The notes: a model not told the origin generated them from the letters alone. Shown: positions 6,175-15,788, counted from the first letter of the stretch. The stretch: 64,000 nucleotides of DNA from Pseudomonas sp. G2-4 (GCF_030064125.1 NZ_CP125957.1:6492001-6556000); one strand, 5' to 3'. Numbers and translations are program-made.

Positions 6175-9045
6175 TCATTCAAGGCGCTGCTCTCGCAGCA
6201 GTTGAGCCAGGCCCTCGGCCTCGACCGGTCGGCTGATGAGGTAGCCCTGGACCTCATCGCATCGTTCAGCCTTCAGGAACTCAAGCTGCTCCTGCCGCTC
6301 CACCCCTTCAGCCACTACCTTGAGCGATAACCCATGAGCCATGGCAATAATCGCCCGGGTAATTGCTGCATCCTCGCCCCCCTCCTCCAACCCGCGAATG
6401 AACGCCTGGTCGATCTTCACGTAATCCACCGGGATACGCTTGAGGTAACTCAGGGACGAGTAACCGGTGCCGAAATCGTCGATCGCCAACTTGACCCCAA
6501 GGTCACGCAGTTGCTGGAACGTGGCGATGATGTGTTCAACGCTGTCGAGCAACTGGCTCTCGGTCAGCTCCAACTCCAAGTATTGAGGCGCCAGCCCGGT
6601 TTCCTCCAGCACTTGTCGCACGAGGCTGACCAGCTTGCCTTGGCGCAGTTGATGCACCGACAGGTTGACCGACACCCGGATCGGCGCGAGCCCCTGGCGC
6701 TGCCATTCGCACGCCTGCCAACAGGCCTGGCGCAACACGAACTCGCCAATCGGCCCGATCAGCCCGGTCTCTTCCGCCAGGCCAATGAAATCCACCGGCG
6801 GGACCTGGCCCATGACCGGATGATCCCAGCGCACCAACGCCTCAGCGGCGTTCAAGCGCCCGGTCGCCAGGCACAACTTGGGTTGGTAGAAGACCTTCAA
6901 TTGATGCTCTTCAAGGGCCTTGCGCAGCTGATTCTCCAACTGCAGGCGCTCCAGCGTGCTGGCCTGGAGGCTGTCGGTGTAGAACTGGAAATTGTTACCG
7001 CCCAGGTGCTTGGCGTGTTGCATGGCCATGTTCGCCTGGCTGATCAGCGTGGCAATCTCGCGCGCGTTGTCGGGCAACATGCTGATGCCGATGGAGGCAC
7101 TGACCACCAACTCATGGCCTTCGATGGTCAGCGGCACGCGCAGCTTGGCGGACAATCGGGTCGCGACTCGCGCCAGGCTGGATAGATTGCCATAGGCATC
7201 GAACAGCACGGCGAACTCGTCGCCGGACAATCGGGCGATGGTGTCAGCTTCGGGCAGCGCATTGATCAGGCGCCGCGCCATTTTCTGCAACAGCTGGTCG
7301 GCAATGTCGTGGCCAAGGCTGTCGTTGAGCAATTTGAAGCGATCCAGGTTGATATGCAGCAACGCCAGGCTACGCCGTCCGCCCTGACGCACCCGCTGGT
7401 GCGCCTCGTTCAGGCGCTCACGGAACAGCGAGCGATTCGCCAACCCGGTCAGCTCGTCGTAATGGGTGAGGTAGCGCATCCGTTCTTCGGATTCGCGCCG
7501 CGCCGACAGATCGGCAAAGAAGCCGACTATGTGGCTGACATTTCCCCGACTATCGCGCACCACGTTCAGTTGCAACCACTGCGGATACAGTTCGCCATTG
7601 GCCCGCGCTTCCACCAGTTCACCCTGCCAGGTGCCATGCTGCTTGAGGGCTTGGCGAATGACCGGGTAGTGCCGGCGGGCATCGCGACTACAGGGCAGGT
7701 CGACCACGTTGTGCCCCAGCATGTCCTCGATATTGAAGCCGGTGACCCGCGTGAACGCCTGATTCGCGGCGAGCAGCACGAAGCCTGGGTCGAAAATCAC
7801 GATGCCCTCACTGGCAGCCTCGAACACCGTGGCCGCCAGCTGTTGCTGTTGCTTGAGCTCTTTACTAGCGCTGATGTTTCTACGGGTGCCGACCATGCGC
7901 AGCACCCGCCCGTTCGCGCTGCGCTCCACGGCCCGACCACGGTCTTCGATCCAGACCCAGTGACCATCGCCGTGGCGCACGCGGTATTCGATCTGGTAAT
8001 CCTCGCTGCGGCCTTTGAGATGCTCAACGAGGGCTCGCTTGAGGGCCGGCAGGTCTTGAGGATGCAGGCGCGGGGTGAGATGGCTGAGCATTGCCGTGAC
8101 GTATTCGGGCTCCAGGCCAAACAGTTCCTTGAGCTGTGTGTGGTGGACTTCGTCAGTCTGCAGGTTCCAGTCCCACAACCCCAGCTCACTGGCCTTGAGG
8201 GCCAGGGCCAGGCGCGCCTCACTCTTGCCCAGGGCCTGGCTGGCCACCTCCAGTTCGAGGCTGCGCTGCGCGACCCGCGCCTCCAGGCCAACCTGGGCCA
8301 CCCGCAGCTTGTCTTCGGCACAGCGACGTTGTTCAACCTCCCGGGCCAACGCATCGTTGAGCTGTGCGCTGCGAGTTTGCGCCTGCTGCAAATGCTCGAT
8401 CAGCGCCTGGTTCTGGAACCGTCGCAACAGGCCATTTTGTATCAACCGGTTGACCTGCCAAGCCACCACACTCAGCGAGACCAGCACAACCAGCCCGAGC
8501 CAACCCCACCCGCGCTGCTGCTCATCACCGCCCCAGAAGAGATAGCCGATGGCCGGTAACAGGCACGGCAAGGTAAAGGACAGAAATGCCGGAAGGCTCA
8601 CGGCATAAGCAACGCTGGCCGACAAGGTGGCCGCGCCAATCAGGCCGAAGACCCAGGCCTGTTGCTGGAAGCTGTCGGCCGGCACCAGGGCGATGCCAGC
8701 CCCGGCCAGCGTAAGGCCGGTCATCGCCGAGCCCAGCAAAAACATGCGCAACCAGACGGGGTGGGCCTGACGGCTTGGCATCGCCGAATCGAAGGCGGCC
8801 ACCTGAATCACCCGCAACGCGACCAATGACAGCAACCAGACCAGCCAGACGCTGACCAGAAAGTAACGTGCCGGCCCCCATAACAGAGCGGCGCAGACCA
8901 AACCGTTGACCAGCATGAACAGCGTGGGCAGCAATGAACCTTGGTAAAGCAGACGCGTGCGCTCGACCGCCATTTCCATGGCGTACTGCTTGCGAATGAC
9001 CCGCGGCTCCACACAGGGGCCCGCCAGATCGGAATTGAAGGTCAT
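6175..9045 (-). CDS. Membrane-bound PAS-PAS-GGDEF-EAL c-di-GMP signalling protein
   Basis: About 956 residues. Six or seven hydrophobic segments (residues about 40-200) form a MASE-like sensor, followed by a coiled-coil linker (about 210-275), two PAS domains (about 280-400 and 405-520), a GGDEF domain (about 530-690) and an EAL domain (about 705-945). The GGDEF signature reads RLSGDEFAVLF, an SGDEF variant that can still be active. The EAL domain keeps EALVRW, DDFGTGYSSLSYLKR and KIDQAFIRGL, so phosphodiesterase activity is likely. It therefore makes and/or degrades c-di-GMP in response to a membrane or PAS ligand. No good ribosome site is visible; ATG 9045 is preferred over GTG 9051. It is divergent from uvrD and is probably a single-gene transcript. 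Confidence 0.92.
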   Translation of the reverse strand: MTFNSDLAGPCVEPRVIRKQYAMEMAVERTRLLYQGSLLPTLFMLVNGLVCAALLWGPARYFLVSVWLVWLLSLVALRVIQVAAFDSAMPSRQAHPVWLRMFLLGSAMTGLTLAGAGIALVPADSFQQQAWVFGLIGAATLSASVAYAVSLPAFLSFTLPCLLPAIGYLFWGGDEQQRGWGWLGLVVLVSLSVVAWQVNRLIQNGLLRRFQNQALIEHLQQAQTRSAQLNDALAREVEQRRCAEDKLRVAQVGLEARVAQRSLELEVASQALGKSEARLALALKASELGLWDWNLQTDEVHHTQLKELFGLEPEYVTAMLSHLTPRLHPQDLPALKRALVEHLKGRSEDYQIEYRVRHGDGHWVWIEDRGRAVERSANGRVLRMVGTRRNISASKELKQQQQLAATVFEAASEGIVIFDPGFVLLAANQAFTRVTGFNIEDMLGHNVVDLPCSRDARRHYPVIRQALKQHGTWQGELVEARANGELYPQWLQLNVVRDSRGNVSHIVGFFADLSARRESEERMRYLTHYDELTGLANRSLFRERLNEAHQRVRQGGRRSLALLHINLDRFKLLNDSLGHDIADQLLQKMARRLINALPEADTIARLSGDEFAVLFDAYGNLSSLARVATRLSAKLRVPLTIEGHELVVSASIGISMLPDNAREIATLISQANMAMQHAKHLGGNNFQFYTDSLQASTLERLQLENQLRKALEEHQLKVFYQPKLCLATGRLNAAEALVRWDHPVMGQVPPVDFIGLAEETGLIGPIGEFVLRQACWQACEWQRQGLAPIRVSVNLSVHQLRQGKLVSLVRQVLEETGLAPQYLELELTESQLLDSVEHIIATFQQLRDLGVKLAIDDFGTGYSSLSYLKRIPVDYVKIDQAFIRGLEEGGEDAAITRAIIAMAHGLSLKVVAEGVERQEQLEFLKAERCDEVQGYLISRPVEAEGLAQLLREQRLE

Positions 9046-9223
9046 AGGCACTGTTTTTGTTCTTATTCAGTGAAACATGGAGAACCTGAAACGTGCACCG
9101 AGCATACACAAGCCAAACGCCATCCCACACTGCTCCAGCTCATAAAAGTGTCGAAAAAGTCGCGATTTTATTGGGCGAAGCGCCCTTCAAGCGAGCCCCA
9201 CCAGTGCCTGTAGCCCATGACCA

Positions 9224-9248
9224 ACCGGTCATCATCGACCGGTCTTTT
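9224..9248 (+). terminator. Hairpin with short T-run in the uvrD leader
   Basis: ACCGGTC-ATCATC-GACCGGT stem followed by CTTTT, lying about 60 bases before the uvrD start and reading in the uvrD direction. No gene ends just upstream on this strand, so it would act as a leader hairpin or attenuator rather than an ordinary gene-end terminator. Confidence 0.45.
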
Positions 9249-9305
9249 ATCGGCTGAGGCAAAGCTCGGTTTGCCCGGGGTGACGCCGCACCCTAGAATG
9301 CCCCG

Positions 9306-11489
9306 ATGCGCGATGATCTCTCCCTTCTGCTGAACTCTCTCAACGATGCCCAACGCCAGGCCGTAGCCGCCTCCGTGGGCCGTCAGTTGGTCCTGGCCGG
9401 TGCCGGCTCCGGTAAAACCCGAGTGCTGGTGCACCGTATCGCCTGGTTGATCCAGGTCGAAAACGCCTCGCCCCATTCGATCTTGTCGGTGACCTTCACC
9501 AACAAGGCCGCTGCCGAGATGCGTCATCGCATCGAGCAGTTGATGGGGATCAACCCAGCCGGCATGTGGGTCGGTACGTTCCACGGCCTGGCGCATCGCC
9601 TGCTGCGGGCGCACTGGCAGGAAGCCGGCCTGAGCCAGACCTTCCAGATCCTGGACAGCGATGACCAGCAACGGCTGGTCAAGCGAGTGATCCGCGAGCT
9701 GGGCCTGGACGAGCAGCGCTGGCCGGCCCGTCAGGCCCAATGGTTCATCAACGGCCAGAAAGACGAAGGCCTGCGCCCCCAACACATCCAGGCCAGCGGC
9801 GACCTGTTCCTGGCCACCATGCGCAGCATCTACGAAGCCTACGAAGCGGCGTGCCAACGTGCCGGGGTCATCGACTTTTCCGAGCTGCTGCTACGGGCCC
9901 TGGACCTGTGGCGCGATCACCCAGGCCTGCTGGCTCACTATCAAAAGCGCTTCCGGCATGTCTTGGTGGACGAGTTCCAGGACACCAACGCCGTGCAATA
10001 CGCCTGGTTGCGCCTGCTGGCCAAGGGCGGCGACAGCCTGATGGTAGTGGGTGATGACGACCAGTCGATCTACGGCTGGCGCGGCGCCAAGATCGAGAAT
10101 ATTCACCAGTATTCGGCGGACTTTCCTGACGCCGAAGTCATCCGCCTGGAACAGAACTACCGCTCTACCGCCGGCATCCTCAAGGCCGCCAACGCCTTGA
10201 TCGCCAACAATACCGGGCGCCTGGGCAAGGAATTGTGGACCGATGGCGGCGAAGGCGAAGCCATCAACCTCTACGCCGCCTTCAATGAGCACGATGAAGC
10301 CCGCTACGTGGTGGAAACCATCGAGAGTGCACTGAAAACCGGCCTGGCCCGCAGCGACATCGCCATCCTGTACCGCTCCAACGCCCAGTCGCGGGTACTG
10401 GAAGAAGCCTTGTTGCGCGAACGGATCCCGTACCGCATCTATGGCGGCCAGCGCTTTTTCGAGCGCGCCGAAATCAAGAATGCCATGGCTTATCTACGCT
10501 TGCTCGAAGGGCGCGGCAACGATGCCGCCCTGGAGCGGGTAATCAACGTACCGACGCGGGGCATCGGCGAGAAGACCGTCGAAGCGATTCGCGATCATGC
10601 ACGCCACAGCCATGTGTCGATGTGGGAAGCCATGCGTCAGCTGGTTGCCAATAAAGGCGTGACCGGACGCGCCGCGGGTGCCCTGAAGGCCTTTATGGAC
10701 CTGATTGAAGACCTGGCCGCCAAGTGCGGGGAAATGCCGCTGCACTTGATGACCCAGACGGTCATCGAGCAATCCGGCCTGATCGCCTATCACGAAGCGG
10801 AAAAAGGCGAGAAAGGCCAGGCACGGGTAGAAAACCTTGAGGAACTGGTCAGCGCCGCACGCAACTTCGAGAACACCGAAGAAGACGCTGACCTGACGCC
10901 GTTGTCGGCGTTCCTCGGTCACGCCTCCTTGGAAGCCGGCGACACCCAGGCCGACGAGCATGAAGACAGCATCCAGCTGATGACCCTGCACAGCGCCAAG
11001 GGCCTGGAATTCCCCTACGTGTTCCTCGTAGGCATGGAAGAAGGCCTGTTTCCCCACAAGATGAGCCTGGAAGAACCGGGACGCCTGGAAGAGGAACGCC
11101 GTCTGGCTTATGTCGGCATCACCCGCGCCATGCAGAATCTGGTGCTGACTTACGCCGAAACCCGACGCTTGTATGGAAGCGAGACCTACAACAAGGTGTC
11201 ACGCTTCGTACGCGAAGTGCCGAAGGGCCTGATTCAGGAAGTACGGCTGTCCAACAGCGTCAGCCGTCCGTTCGGTGGCGGCCAGCAGCAAAGCACCAGC
11301 AGCCTGTTCGGCGGCAGCGATATCCCGGAAACCGGCTTCAGCCTCGGCCAGACCGTACGGCATTCGGTGTTCGGCGACGGCGTGATCCTCAACTTCGAAG
11401 GCGCCGGCGCCCAGGCCCGGGTGCAGGTGAACTTCAGCGAAGGTAGCAAATGGCTGATGCTGGGTTATGCCAAGCTCGAGGCGATCTAG
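9306..11489 (+). CDS. uvrD: DNA helicase II UvrD
   Basis: A superfamily 1A helicase of 727 residues, the normal length in Pseudomonas. It removes the UvrC-nicked oligonucleotide in excision repair and unwinds DNA in mismatch repair. Motifs are in order: Q-motif LNDAQRQAV, motif I LAGAGSGKTRVL, motif II VDEFQDTNAVQ, motif III VVGDDDQSIYGWRGA, motif IV LEQNYRST, motif V LMTLHSAKGLEF and motif VI EEERRLAYVGITRA. The C-terminus ends in the small HSVFGDGVILNFEG domain typical of UvrD/PcrA. The start is the conserved MRDDLSLLLNSLND. It is read alone, with a leader hairpin upstream and a REP pair immediately downstream. Confidence 0.97.
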   Translation: MRDDLSLLLNSLNDAQRQAVAASVGRQLVLAGAGSGKTRVLVHRIAWLIQVENASPHSILSVTFTNKAAAEMRHRIEQLMGINPAGMWVGTFHGLAHRLLRAHWQEAGLSQTFQILDSDDQQRLVKRVIRELGLDEQRWPARQAQWFINGQKDEGLRPQHIQASGDLFLATMRSIYEAYEAACQRAGVIDFSELLLRALDLWRDHPGLLAHYQKRFRHVLVDEFQDTNAVQYAWLRLLAKGGDSLMVVGDDDQSIYGWRGAKIENIHQYSADFPDAEVIRLEQNYRSTAGILKAANALIANNTGRLGKELWTDGGEGEAINLYAAFNEHDEARYVVETIESALKTGLARSDIAILYRSNAQSRVLEEALLRERIPYRIYGGQRFFERAEIKNAMAYLRLLEGRGNDAALERVINVPTRGIGEKTVEAIRDHARHSHVSMWEAMRQLVANKGVTGRAAGALKAFMDLIEDLAAKCGEMPLHLMTQTVIEQSGLIAYHEAEKGEKGQARVENLEELVSAARNFENTEEDADLTPLSAFLGHASLEAGDTQADEHEDSIQLMTLHSAKGLEFPYVFLVGMEEGLFPHKMSLEEPGRLEEERRLAYVGITRAMQNLVLTYAETRRLYGSETYNKVSRFVREVPKGLIQEVRLSNSVSRPFGGGQQQSTSSLFGGSDIPETGFSLGQTVRHSVFGDGVILNFEGAGAQARVQVNFSEGSKWLMLGYAKLEAI

Positions 11490-11793
11490 AGATTTGTGTA
11501 GGCCCCTGTGGGAGCGAGCTTGCTTGCGATAGCAGTCGCTCAGTCAATATTGATGCTGACTGACACACTGCTATCGCAAGCAAGCTCGCTCCCACAGTTG
11601 TTCTGGGGACGCCAAAACATTTCCGATAGAACTTGTTCCCCTTTCCTACAGCCAAAAGCGAACAAGTCCTCTTGCGCGACTGAAGCTGAACCTCACCTGT
11701 CATGCAAAAGCCGGAAACACTCTGCCGCTAGCCAGCAACACTTCAGCTGTGCAACATGGCCCGCGTGCTATCCACAAATGGGAATGCCTTTAT
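11490..11793. other. Gene-free stretch between uvrD and the Tim44-like gene
   Basis: About 300 bases. The first third is the REP pair described separately. In the rest I see no convincing gene; it must hold the promoter of the downstream gene but no clear -35/-10 pair stands out. Confidence 0.5.
11506..11597. repeat. REP doublet, type A (CTGTGGGAGCGAGCTTGC...)
   Basis: Two inverted copies of the element CTGTGGGAGCGAGCTTGCTT plus GCGATAG, facing each other across about 35 bases. Both arms are intact, so this is a complete REP pair. It begins 17 bases after the uvrD stop. Confidence 0.92.
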
Positions 11794-12669
11794 ATGAAAC
11801 GTTTTCTTAGCGTCGCCATGGCGTTGTGCATCGGCCTGACGATGGCCATCGACGCCAATGCCGCCAAGCGCTTTGGCGGTGGTAAAAGCTCGGGGGCAGC
11901 CCCGACTCACCAGACCAGCCAGATGGCGCCGTCCTCTGCCGCCGGTTCTACCGCTGCCACCGCAGGCGCAGCCGGTGCCGCGGGCGCGGCCACCAAGGCC
12001 AGCGGTGCTTCGCGCTGGCTCGGCCCCCTGGCCGGTATCGCCGCCGGTGGCCTGCTCGCCTCCATGTTCATGGGCGACGGCTTCCAGGGCATGCAGATCT
12101 TCGACATCCTGATCATGGCGGTCATCGCCTTCCTGGTCTTCCGCTTCATTGCCGCCCGTCGCCGCAAGCAGCAAGAGCAGCTCGCTCCGGCTGGCCATGC
12201 GCCGATGCAGCGTGAAGTGTTCGACCAGCAGCCTGCCGGCGGTTCCATCTTCGGTGGTTCAGCAGCGCCTGCAGCCGCTCGTCCGGTCATCAACGCACCT
12301 GCCTGGTTCAACGAGCAACGCTTCATCGAAGCCGCGCGCAGCCACTTCATGTCCTTGCAGCAGCATTGGGACGCGAACGAAATGGACAAGATCACCGAGT
12401 TCGTGACCCCGCAACTGCTGGAGTTCCTCAAGCGCGAACGCGCCGAACTGGGTGATGGCTTCCAGTCCACCTACATCGACAATCTGCAGGTGCAATTGGA
12501 CGGTGTCGATGATCGCGCCGACAAGACCATCGCCACCCTTACCTTCAGCGGTTTGTCGAAGGATTCTCGCTTCGACAAGGGCGAAGCGTTCAGCGAAAGC
12601 TGGAACATGGAACGTGCCCAGGGCGATGACCAACCTTGGCTGGTGGCCGGTATCCGCCAGAACGGTTGA
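11794..12669 (+). CDS. Tim44-domain envelope protein
   Basis: A 291-residue protein with an N-terminal signal-like segment (MKRFLSVAMALCIGLTMAID, ending ANAAK), a low-complexity Ala/Gly/Thr linker (about 30-75), a hydrophobic membrane segment (about 85-125: GIAAGGLLASMFMG, IFDILIMAVIAFLVFRFIA) and a C-terminal Tim44-like domain (about 180-290: WFNEQRFIEAARSHFMSLQQHWDANEMDKI). Bacterial members are anchored in the inner membrane and their role is not defined. I start at ATG 11794 because it gives a clean signal peptide; the longer frame from 11749 does not. A strong terminator follows at 12702. Confidence 0.85.
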   Translation: MKRFLSVAMALCIGLTMAIDANAAKRFGGGKSSGAAPTHQTSQMAPSSAAGSTAATAGAAGAAGAATKASGASRWLGPLAGIAAGGLLASMFMGDGFQGMQIFDILIMAVIAFLVFRFIAARRRKQQEQLAPAGHAPMQREVFDQQPAGGSIFGGSAAPAAARPVINAPAWFNEQRFIEAARSHFMSLQQHWDANEMDKITEFVTPQLLEFLKRERAELGDGFQSTYIDNLQVQLDGVDDRADKTIATLTFSGLSKDSRFDKGEAFSESWNMERAQGDDQPWLVAGIRQNG

Positions 12670-12701
12670 ACCTTTTCGCGTTTCGCATGTTGAAATAAAA
12701 G

Positions 12702-12726
12702 AACCCCGGCCCAGGCCGGGGTTTTC
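12702..12726 (+). terminator. Rho-independent terminator of the Tim44-like gene
   Basis: CCCCGGCC-CA-GGCCGGGG stem, flanked by AA and TTTTC, 33 bases after the stop codon. The stem is perfect and GC-rich with a short T-run. Confidence 0.88.
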
Positions 12727-12736
12727 TATTTCGCGG

Positions 12737-12764
12737 TTGCATCTATGGCGAGCTACTGTATAAA
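12737..12764 (+). promoter_or_regulatory. Sigma-70-like promoter of the SMI1/KNR4 gene
   Basis: TTGCAT, a 16-base spacer and TATAAA, about 44 bases before the GTG start. A near copy of the -10 region (TATAAACCGC) repeats 16 bases downstream. Confidence 0.55.
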
Positions 12765-12807
12765 CCGCTCCATATAAACCGCGCCATCGAGAAAGAGGAT
12801 CCCGGAC

Positions 12808-13215
12808 GTGGAAGAAATCATCGAACAATTGCGTGAAGCCAACGAGCCCGTACCGGTCCCGCTGGAGTTGCCCGACGAAGACTTGCTGGTAGAAATCGAA
12901 GAGCAGTTGTTCATCGATATCCCGTTTGTCTTCCGGGAGTTTTTGCTGACCGTCAGCGATGTCGTCTACGGCAGCCTGGAACCCGTAACCGTCACCGATC
13001 CACAATCCCACACCTATCTGCCGGATGTGGCCGCCAATGCCTGGGATGCCGGCGTCGACCGTGGTCTGATCCCGATTTGCCAGGACGGCGACGATTATTA
13101 TTGCGTCGAAGAAGACGGCACCGTGGTGCTGTGGCAGGCCGAAGAAGAACTGATCGCCGAAGAGACCTGGGAATCGGTCTGGCATTGGGCACGGGACGTC
13201 TGGCTGGAAAGCTGA
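12808..13215 (+). CDS. SMI1/KNR4 family protein
   Basis: A 135-residue acidic cytosolic protein. It begins with a helix rich in Glu (EEIIEQLREANEP) and continues with the SMI1/KNR4 pattern: LPDEDLLVEIEEQLFIDIPFVFREFLLTVSD, then an aromatic and acidic C-terminal half (DGDDYYCVEEDGTVVLWQ, WESVWHWARDVW). The start is GTG 12808, with AGAGGA eight bases upstream. SMI1/KNR4 proteins in bacteria are often immunity proteins to polymorphic toxins, but no toxin gene is adjacent and the gene seems to be a stable chromosomal one, so the role here is unknown. It lies after a terminator and convergent with the antiporter gene. Confidence 0.85.
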   Translation: MEEIIEQLREANEPVPVPLELPDEDLLVEIEEQLFIDIPFVFREFLLTVSDVVYGSLEPVTVTDPQSHTYLPDVAANAWDAGVDRGLIPICQDGDDYYCVEEDGTVVLWQAEEELIAEETWESVWHWARDVWLES

Positions 13216-13237
13216 TCCGCCGGTTGCCCGCCACCGG

Positions 13238-15001
13238 TCAATGCCCTGACGAGTCCTTGTGATTGTCCAGGGTTTCGAGCAAGGCCACCTGCATCCGCGT
13301 ATGCAGGCGGACGAACCAGCGCCAGAGCAGTGCCGCCACGGCAGTCGCCACCACGGCGATCAATACCAGCAACTTGTTGGTCGGCAGGATGCTGGCCGAC
13401 AAGGCGGCCAATAGCAGGAATATCACCAGCAGCGAAAGCAGCGGGATCACCTCGGCAATCACCCGACGCACCCGCTGGGTGTGGCGGCCAGCCATCTCCG
13501 GCTTCACGCCCATCTCCGCCAGCAACATCGACAGCGCCTTGAGCTTGCGGTACGCGGCAATCAGAAACGGTAGCGACAGCAGCAACGCCCCGCCCCAGAT
13601 CATTGCTTTCTGCCAGCTCGGATCACTGATCCATACTTGCAGATAGGCCGACATCCGCTCGGCGAAATAGCCACCCGAGACAAAAATCGCGATGACCAGG
13701 GCCAGGTTGATCCCGACTTGCAACAAAATCCGCCTGATGATCGAAGCCACCACCGCCCCCTCACCTTGAGGCTGGATGCTGCGCAGCCACTCGCCATACA
13801 TCCCCAGCACCCGCGTCAACCGCTGCGGCATGACCGTCGCCAACTTGACGGACAACGGATCGGCGGCCCGGATCAGATAAGGCGTCATCAGTGTGGTCAA
13901 CACCGAGACGGCGACCGCTACCGGATAGAGGAAGTCGCTGGTCACCTGCAAGGTCATCCCCAGCGAAGCGATAATGAAGGAAAACTCGCCGATCTGTGAA
14001 AGACCCATCCCAACCCGCAGTGAGGTGCGTCCGTCGTTGCCAGCGATAAAAGCACCGAGACCGCAAGACAGCATCTTGCCGAGCACCACGGCGCCAGTGA
14101 TCACGGCAATCGGCCAGGCGTATTGCAGCAAGATGGCCGGATCGAGCATCAGCCCGATGGCGACAAAGAAAATCGCGCTGAACAAATCACGCACCGGCTC
14201 CACCAGTCGCTCGATTTTCAGCAGTTGCCGGGACTCGGCCATGATCGCACCGATCAAGAACGCCCCAAGCACCATGCTGTACTCCAGCTTCACCACCAGC
14301 AGGCAGAAGCCGAAACACAGGCCTAGCACGGTAATCAGCAGCATTTCATTGCTGTCGAACTTCGCCACGTAGGCCAGCACCCTCGGCACCAGCAGAATGC
14401 CGATGACCAACGCGACGATCATGAACAGCGACAACTTGCCGACGGTGGAAAACACCTCGCCAGAACTCACCGTGCCGCTGACGGCAATGCTCGACAGCAA
14501 GGCGATGATGCCGATGCCCAGGATGTCCTCGACGATCAACACCCCGAAAATCAGCTGCGCGAAGCGCTCGTTCTTCATCTTCAGATCGTTGAGGGCCTTG
14601 ACGATGATGGTGGTCGAGGAAATGGCCAGGATGGCGCCGAGGAACAGCGAGTCCATGGTGCTCCAGTCGAACCAGCGACCAATTTCGTAGCCGATCCAGA
14701 TCATCAGCACGATTTCGAGGAAGGCTGCGATAAACGCTGTGGCCCCGACCTGGAACAACTTGCGCAGGCTGAATTCCAAGCCCAGGCAGAACATGAGGAA
14801 GATTACCCCGAGTTCGGCCAATGTCTTGATCGTGTCTTCATCGTGGATGAAGCCGAACGGAGGCGTATGCGGGCCGATGATGAAGCCGGCCACGATGTAG
14901 CCCAGTACCACCGGTTGTTTGAAGCGATGAAAGAGTACGGTCACCAGCCCCGCAGCCATCATGATGATCGCCAAGTCTTGAATGAAGCTGATGGCATGCA
15001 T
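13238..15001 (-). CDS. CPA2-family cation:proton antiporter (KefB/YbaL-like)
   Basis: An inner-membrane antiporter of 587 residues with about 12-13 hydrophobic segments. The N-terminal signature (LATIIMMAAGLV-type helix, HRFKQPVVLGYIVAGFIIGPHTPP) and the core motifs LGVIFLMFCLGLEFSL, GAILAISSTTIIVKAL and GMGLSQIGEFSFIIASLGM are those of the Na+/H+ exchanger domain of KefB/YbaL transporters. Unlike KefB/KefC it lacks a C-terminal TrkA-N nucleotide-binding domain; instead the tail has additional hydrophobic helices (about 430-570) and a short polar end. The substrate (K+ or Na+) cannot be told. GGGAG lies upstream of the ATG. It is divergent from the thioesterase gene across about 280 bases in which I see no other gene. 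Confidence 0.88.
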   Translation of the reverse strand: MHAISFIQDLAIIMMAAGLVTVLFHRFKQPVVLGYIVAGFIIGPHTPPFGFIHDEDTIKTLAELGVIFLMFCLGLEFSLRKLFQVGATAFIAAFLEIVLMIWIGYEIGRWFDWSTMDSLFLGAILAISSTTIIVKALNDLKMKNERFAQLIFGVLIVEDILGIGIIALLSSIAVSGTVSSGEVFSTVGKLSLFMIVALVIGILLVPRVLAYVAKFDSNEMLLITVLGLCFGFCLLVVKLEYSMVLGAFLIGAIMAESRQLLKIERLVEPVRDLFSAIFFVAIGLMLDPAILLQYAWPIAVITGAVVLGKMLSCGLGAFIAGNDGRTSLRVGMGLSQIGEFSFIIASLGMTLQVTSDFLYPVAVAVSVLTTLMTPYLIRAADPLSVKLATVMPQRLTRVLGMYGEWLRSIQPQGEGAVVASIIRRILLQVGINLALVIAIFVSGGYFAERMSAYLQVWISDPSWQKAMIWGGALLLSLPFLIAAYRKLKALSMLLAEMGVKPEMAGRHTQRVRRVIAEVIPLLSLLVIFLLLAALSASILPTNKLLVLIAVVATAVAALLWRWFVRLHTRMQVALLETLDNHKDSSGH

Positions 15002-15280
15002 GTCGGGGCTCCCTGTTCAAAATGACTCATCCCAGAGCCAGATAAGTCCGTTTCCTTTGTAGGAATTGCCCTCGCAACGGGCTTTTGAAGGGTAACACCG
15101 CGACTTCCGACAAGAAGACGGTGCAATATATGGAAACAGATCCATCGACGCGTGACGGCAGCCACAGGCGCAGCGTCCCGATAGTGGTGGTTTTGAAAAC
15201 CTGGTGGCCTGTTTGGCCGCTCACCAGCACCCGCAGAGGTGCACTCCCCCCGAATTGCTGCCTTGAACCGTGAGTACGTT

Positions 15281-15766
15281 ATGGAACCCGGAAACGCCCA
15301 GCTGTCGATGACGGTGTTGATGACCCCCGATATGGCCAACTTCTCTGGCAATGTCCATGGCGGCACCCTGCTCAAATACCTCGACGAAGTTGCCTACGCC
15401 TGCGCCAGCCGCTACGCCGGACGCTACGTGGTGACCCTCTCGGTTGACCAGGTGATCTTCCGTGAGCCGATTCATGTCGGCGAGCTGGTGACTTTCCTGG
15501 CGTCGGTGAACTACACCGGCAACACGTCGATGGAGGTGGGCATCAAAGTCGTGACCGAGAACATTCGCGAACGCTCGGTACGCCACACCAACAGCTGTTT
15601 CTTCACCATGGTTGCGGTGGACGACCAGCGCAAGCCGGCCACTGTCCCACCGTTGCAGCCGCAGAACGGCGAAGCAAAGCGCCGTTATGAACAAGCCCAA
15701 CAACGGAGGCAGATCCGCCAGGAGCTGGAAAAGCGGTATCAAGAGATCAAGGCGGACGGGCCTTAA
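15281..15766 (+). CDS. Acyl-CoA thioesterase (hotdog fold, YciA/BACH type)
   Basis: A 161-residue hotdog-fold thioesterase. It hydrolyses acyl-CoA to free fatty acid and CoA. The catalytic region reads TPDMANFSGNVHGGTLLKYLDEVAYACASRYAG, with the Asn and Asp of the acyl-CoA thioesterase II/BACH active site, and the central strand YVVTLSVDQVIFREPI. A charged coiled-coil tail (QQRRQIRQELEKRYQEIK) ends the protein. ATG 15281 is chosen over an upstream in-frame start at 15239 because the family begins close to the LSMTVLMTPDMAN strand and GTGAG lies six bases before it. A type A REP pair follows the stop. Confidence 0.9.
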   Translation: MEPGNAQLSMTVLMTPDMANFSGNVHGGTLLKYLDEVAYACASRYAGRYVVTLSVDQVIFREPIHVGELVTFLASVNYTGNTSMEVGIKVVTENIRERSVRHTNSCFFTMVAVDDQRKPATVPPLQPQNGEAKRRYEQAQQRRQIRQELEKRYQEIKADGP

Positions 15767-15788
15767 CAGACCGACGAAAGTCAAAAAT

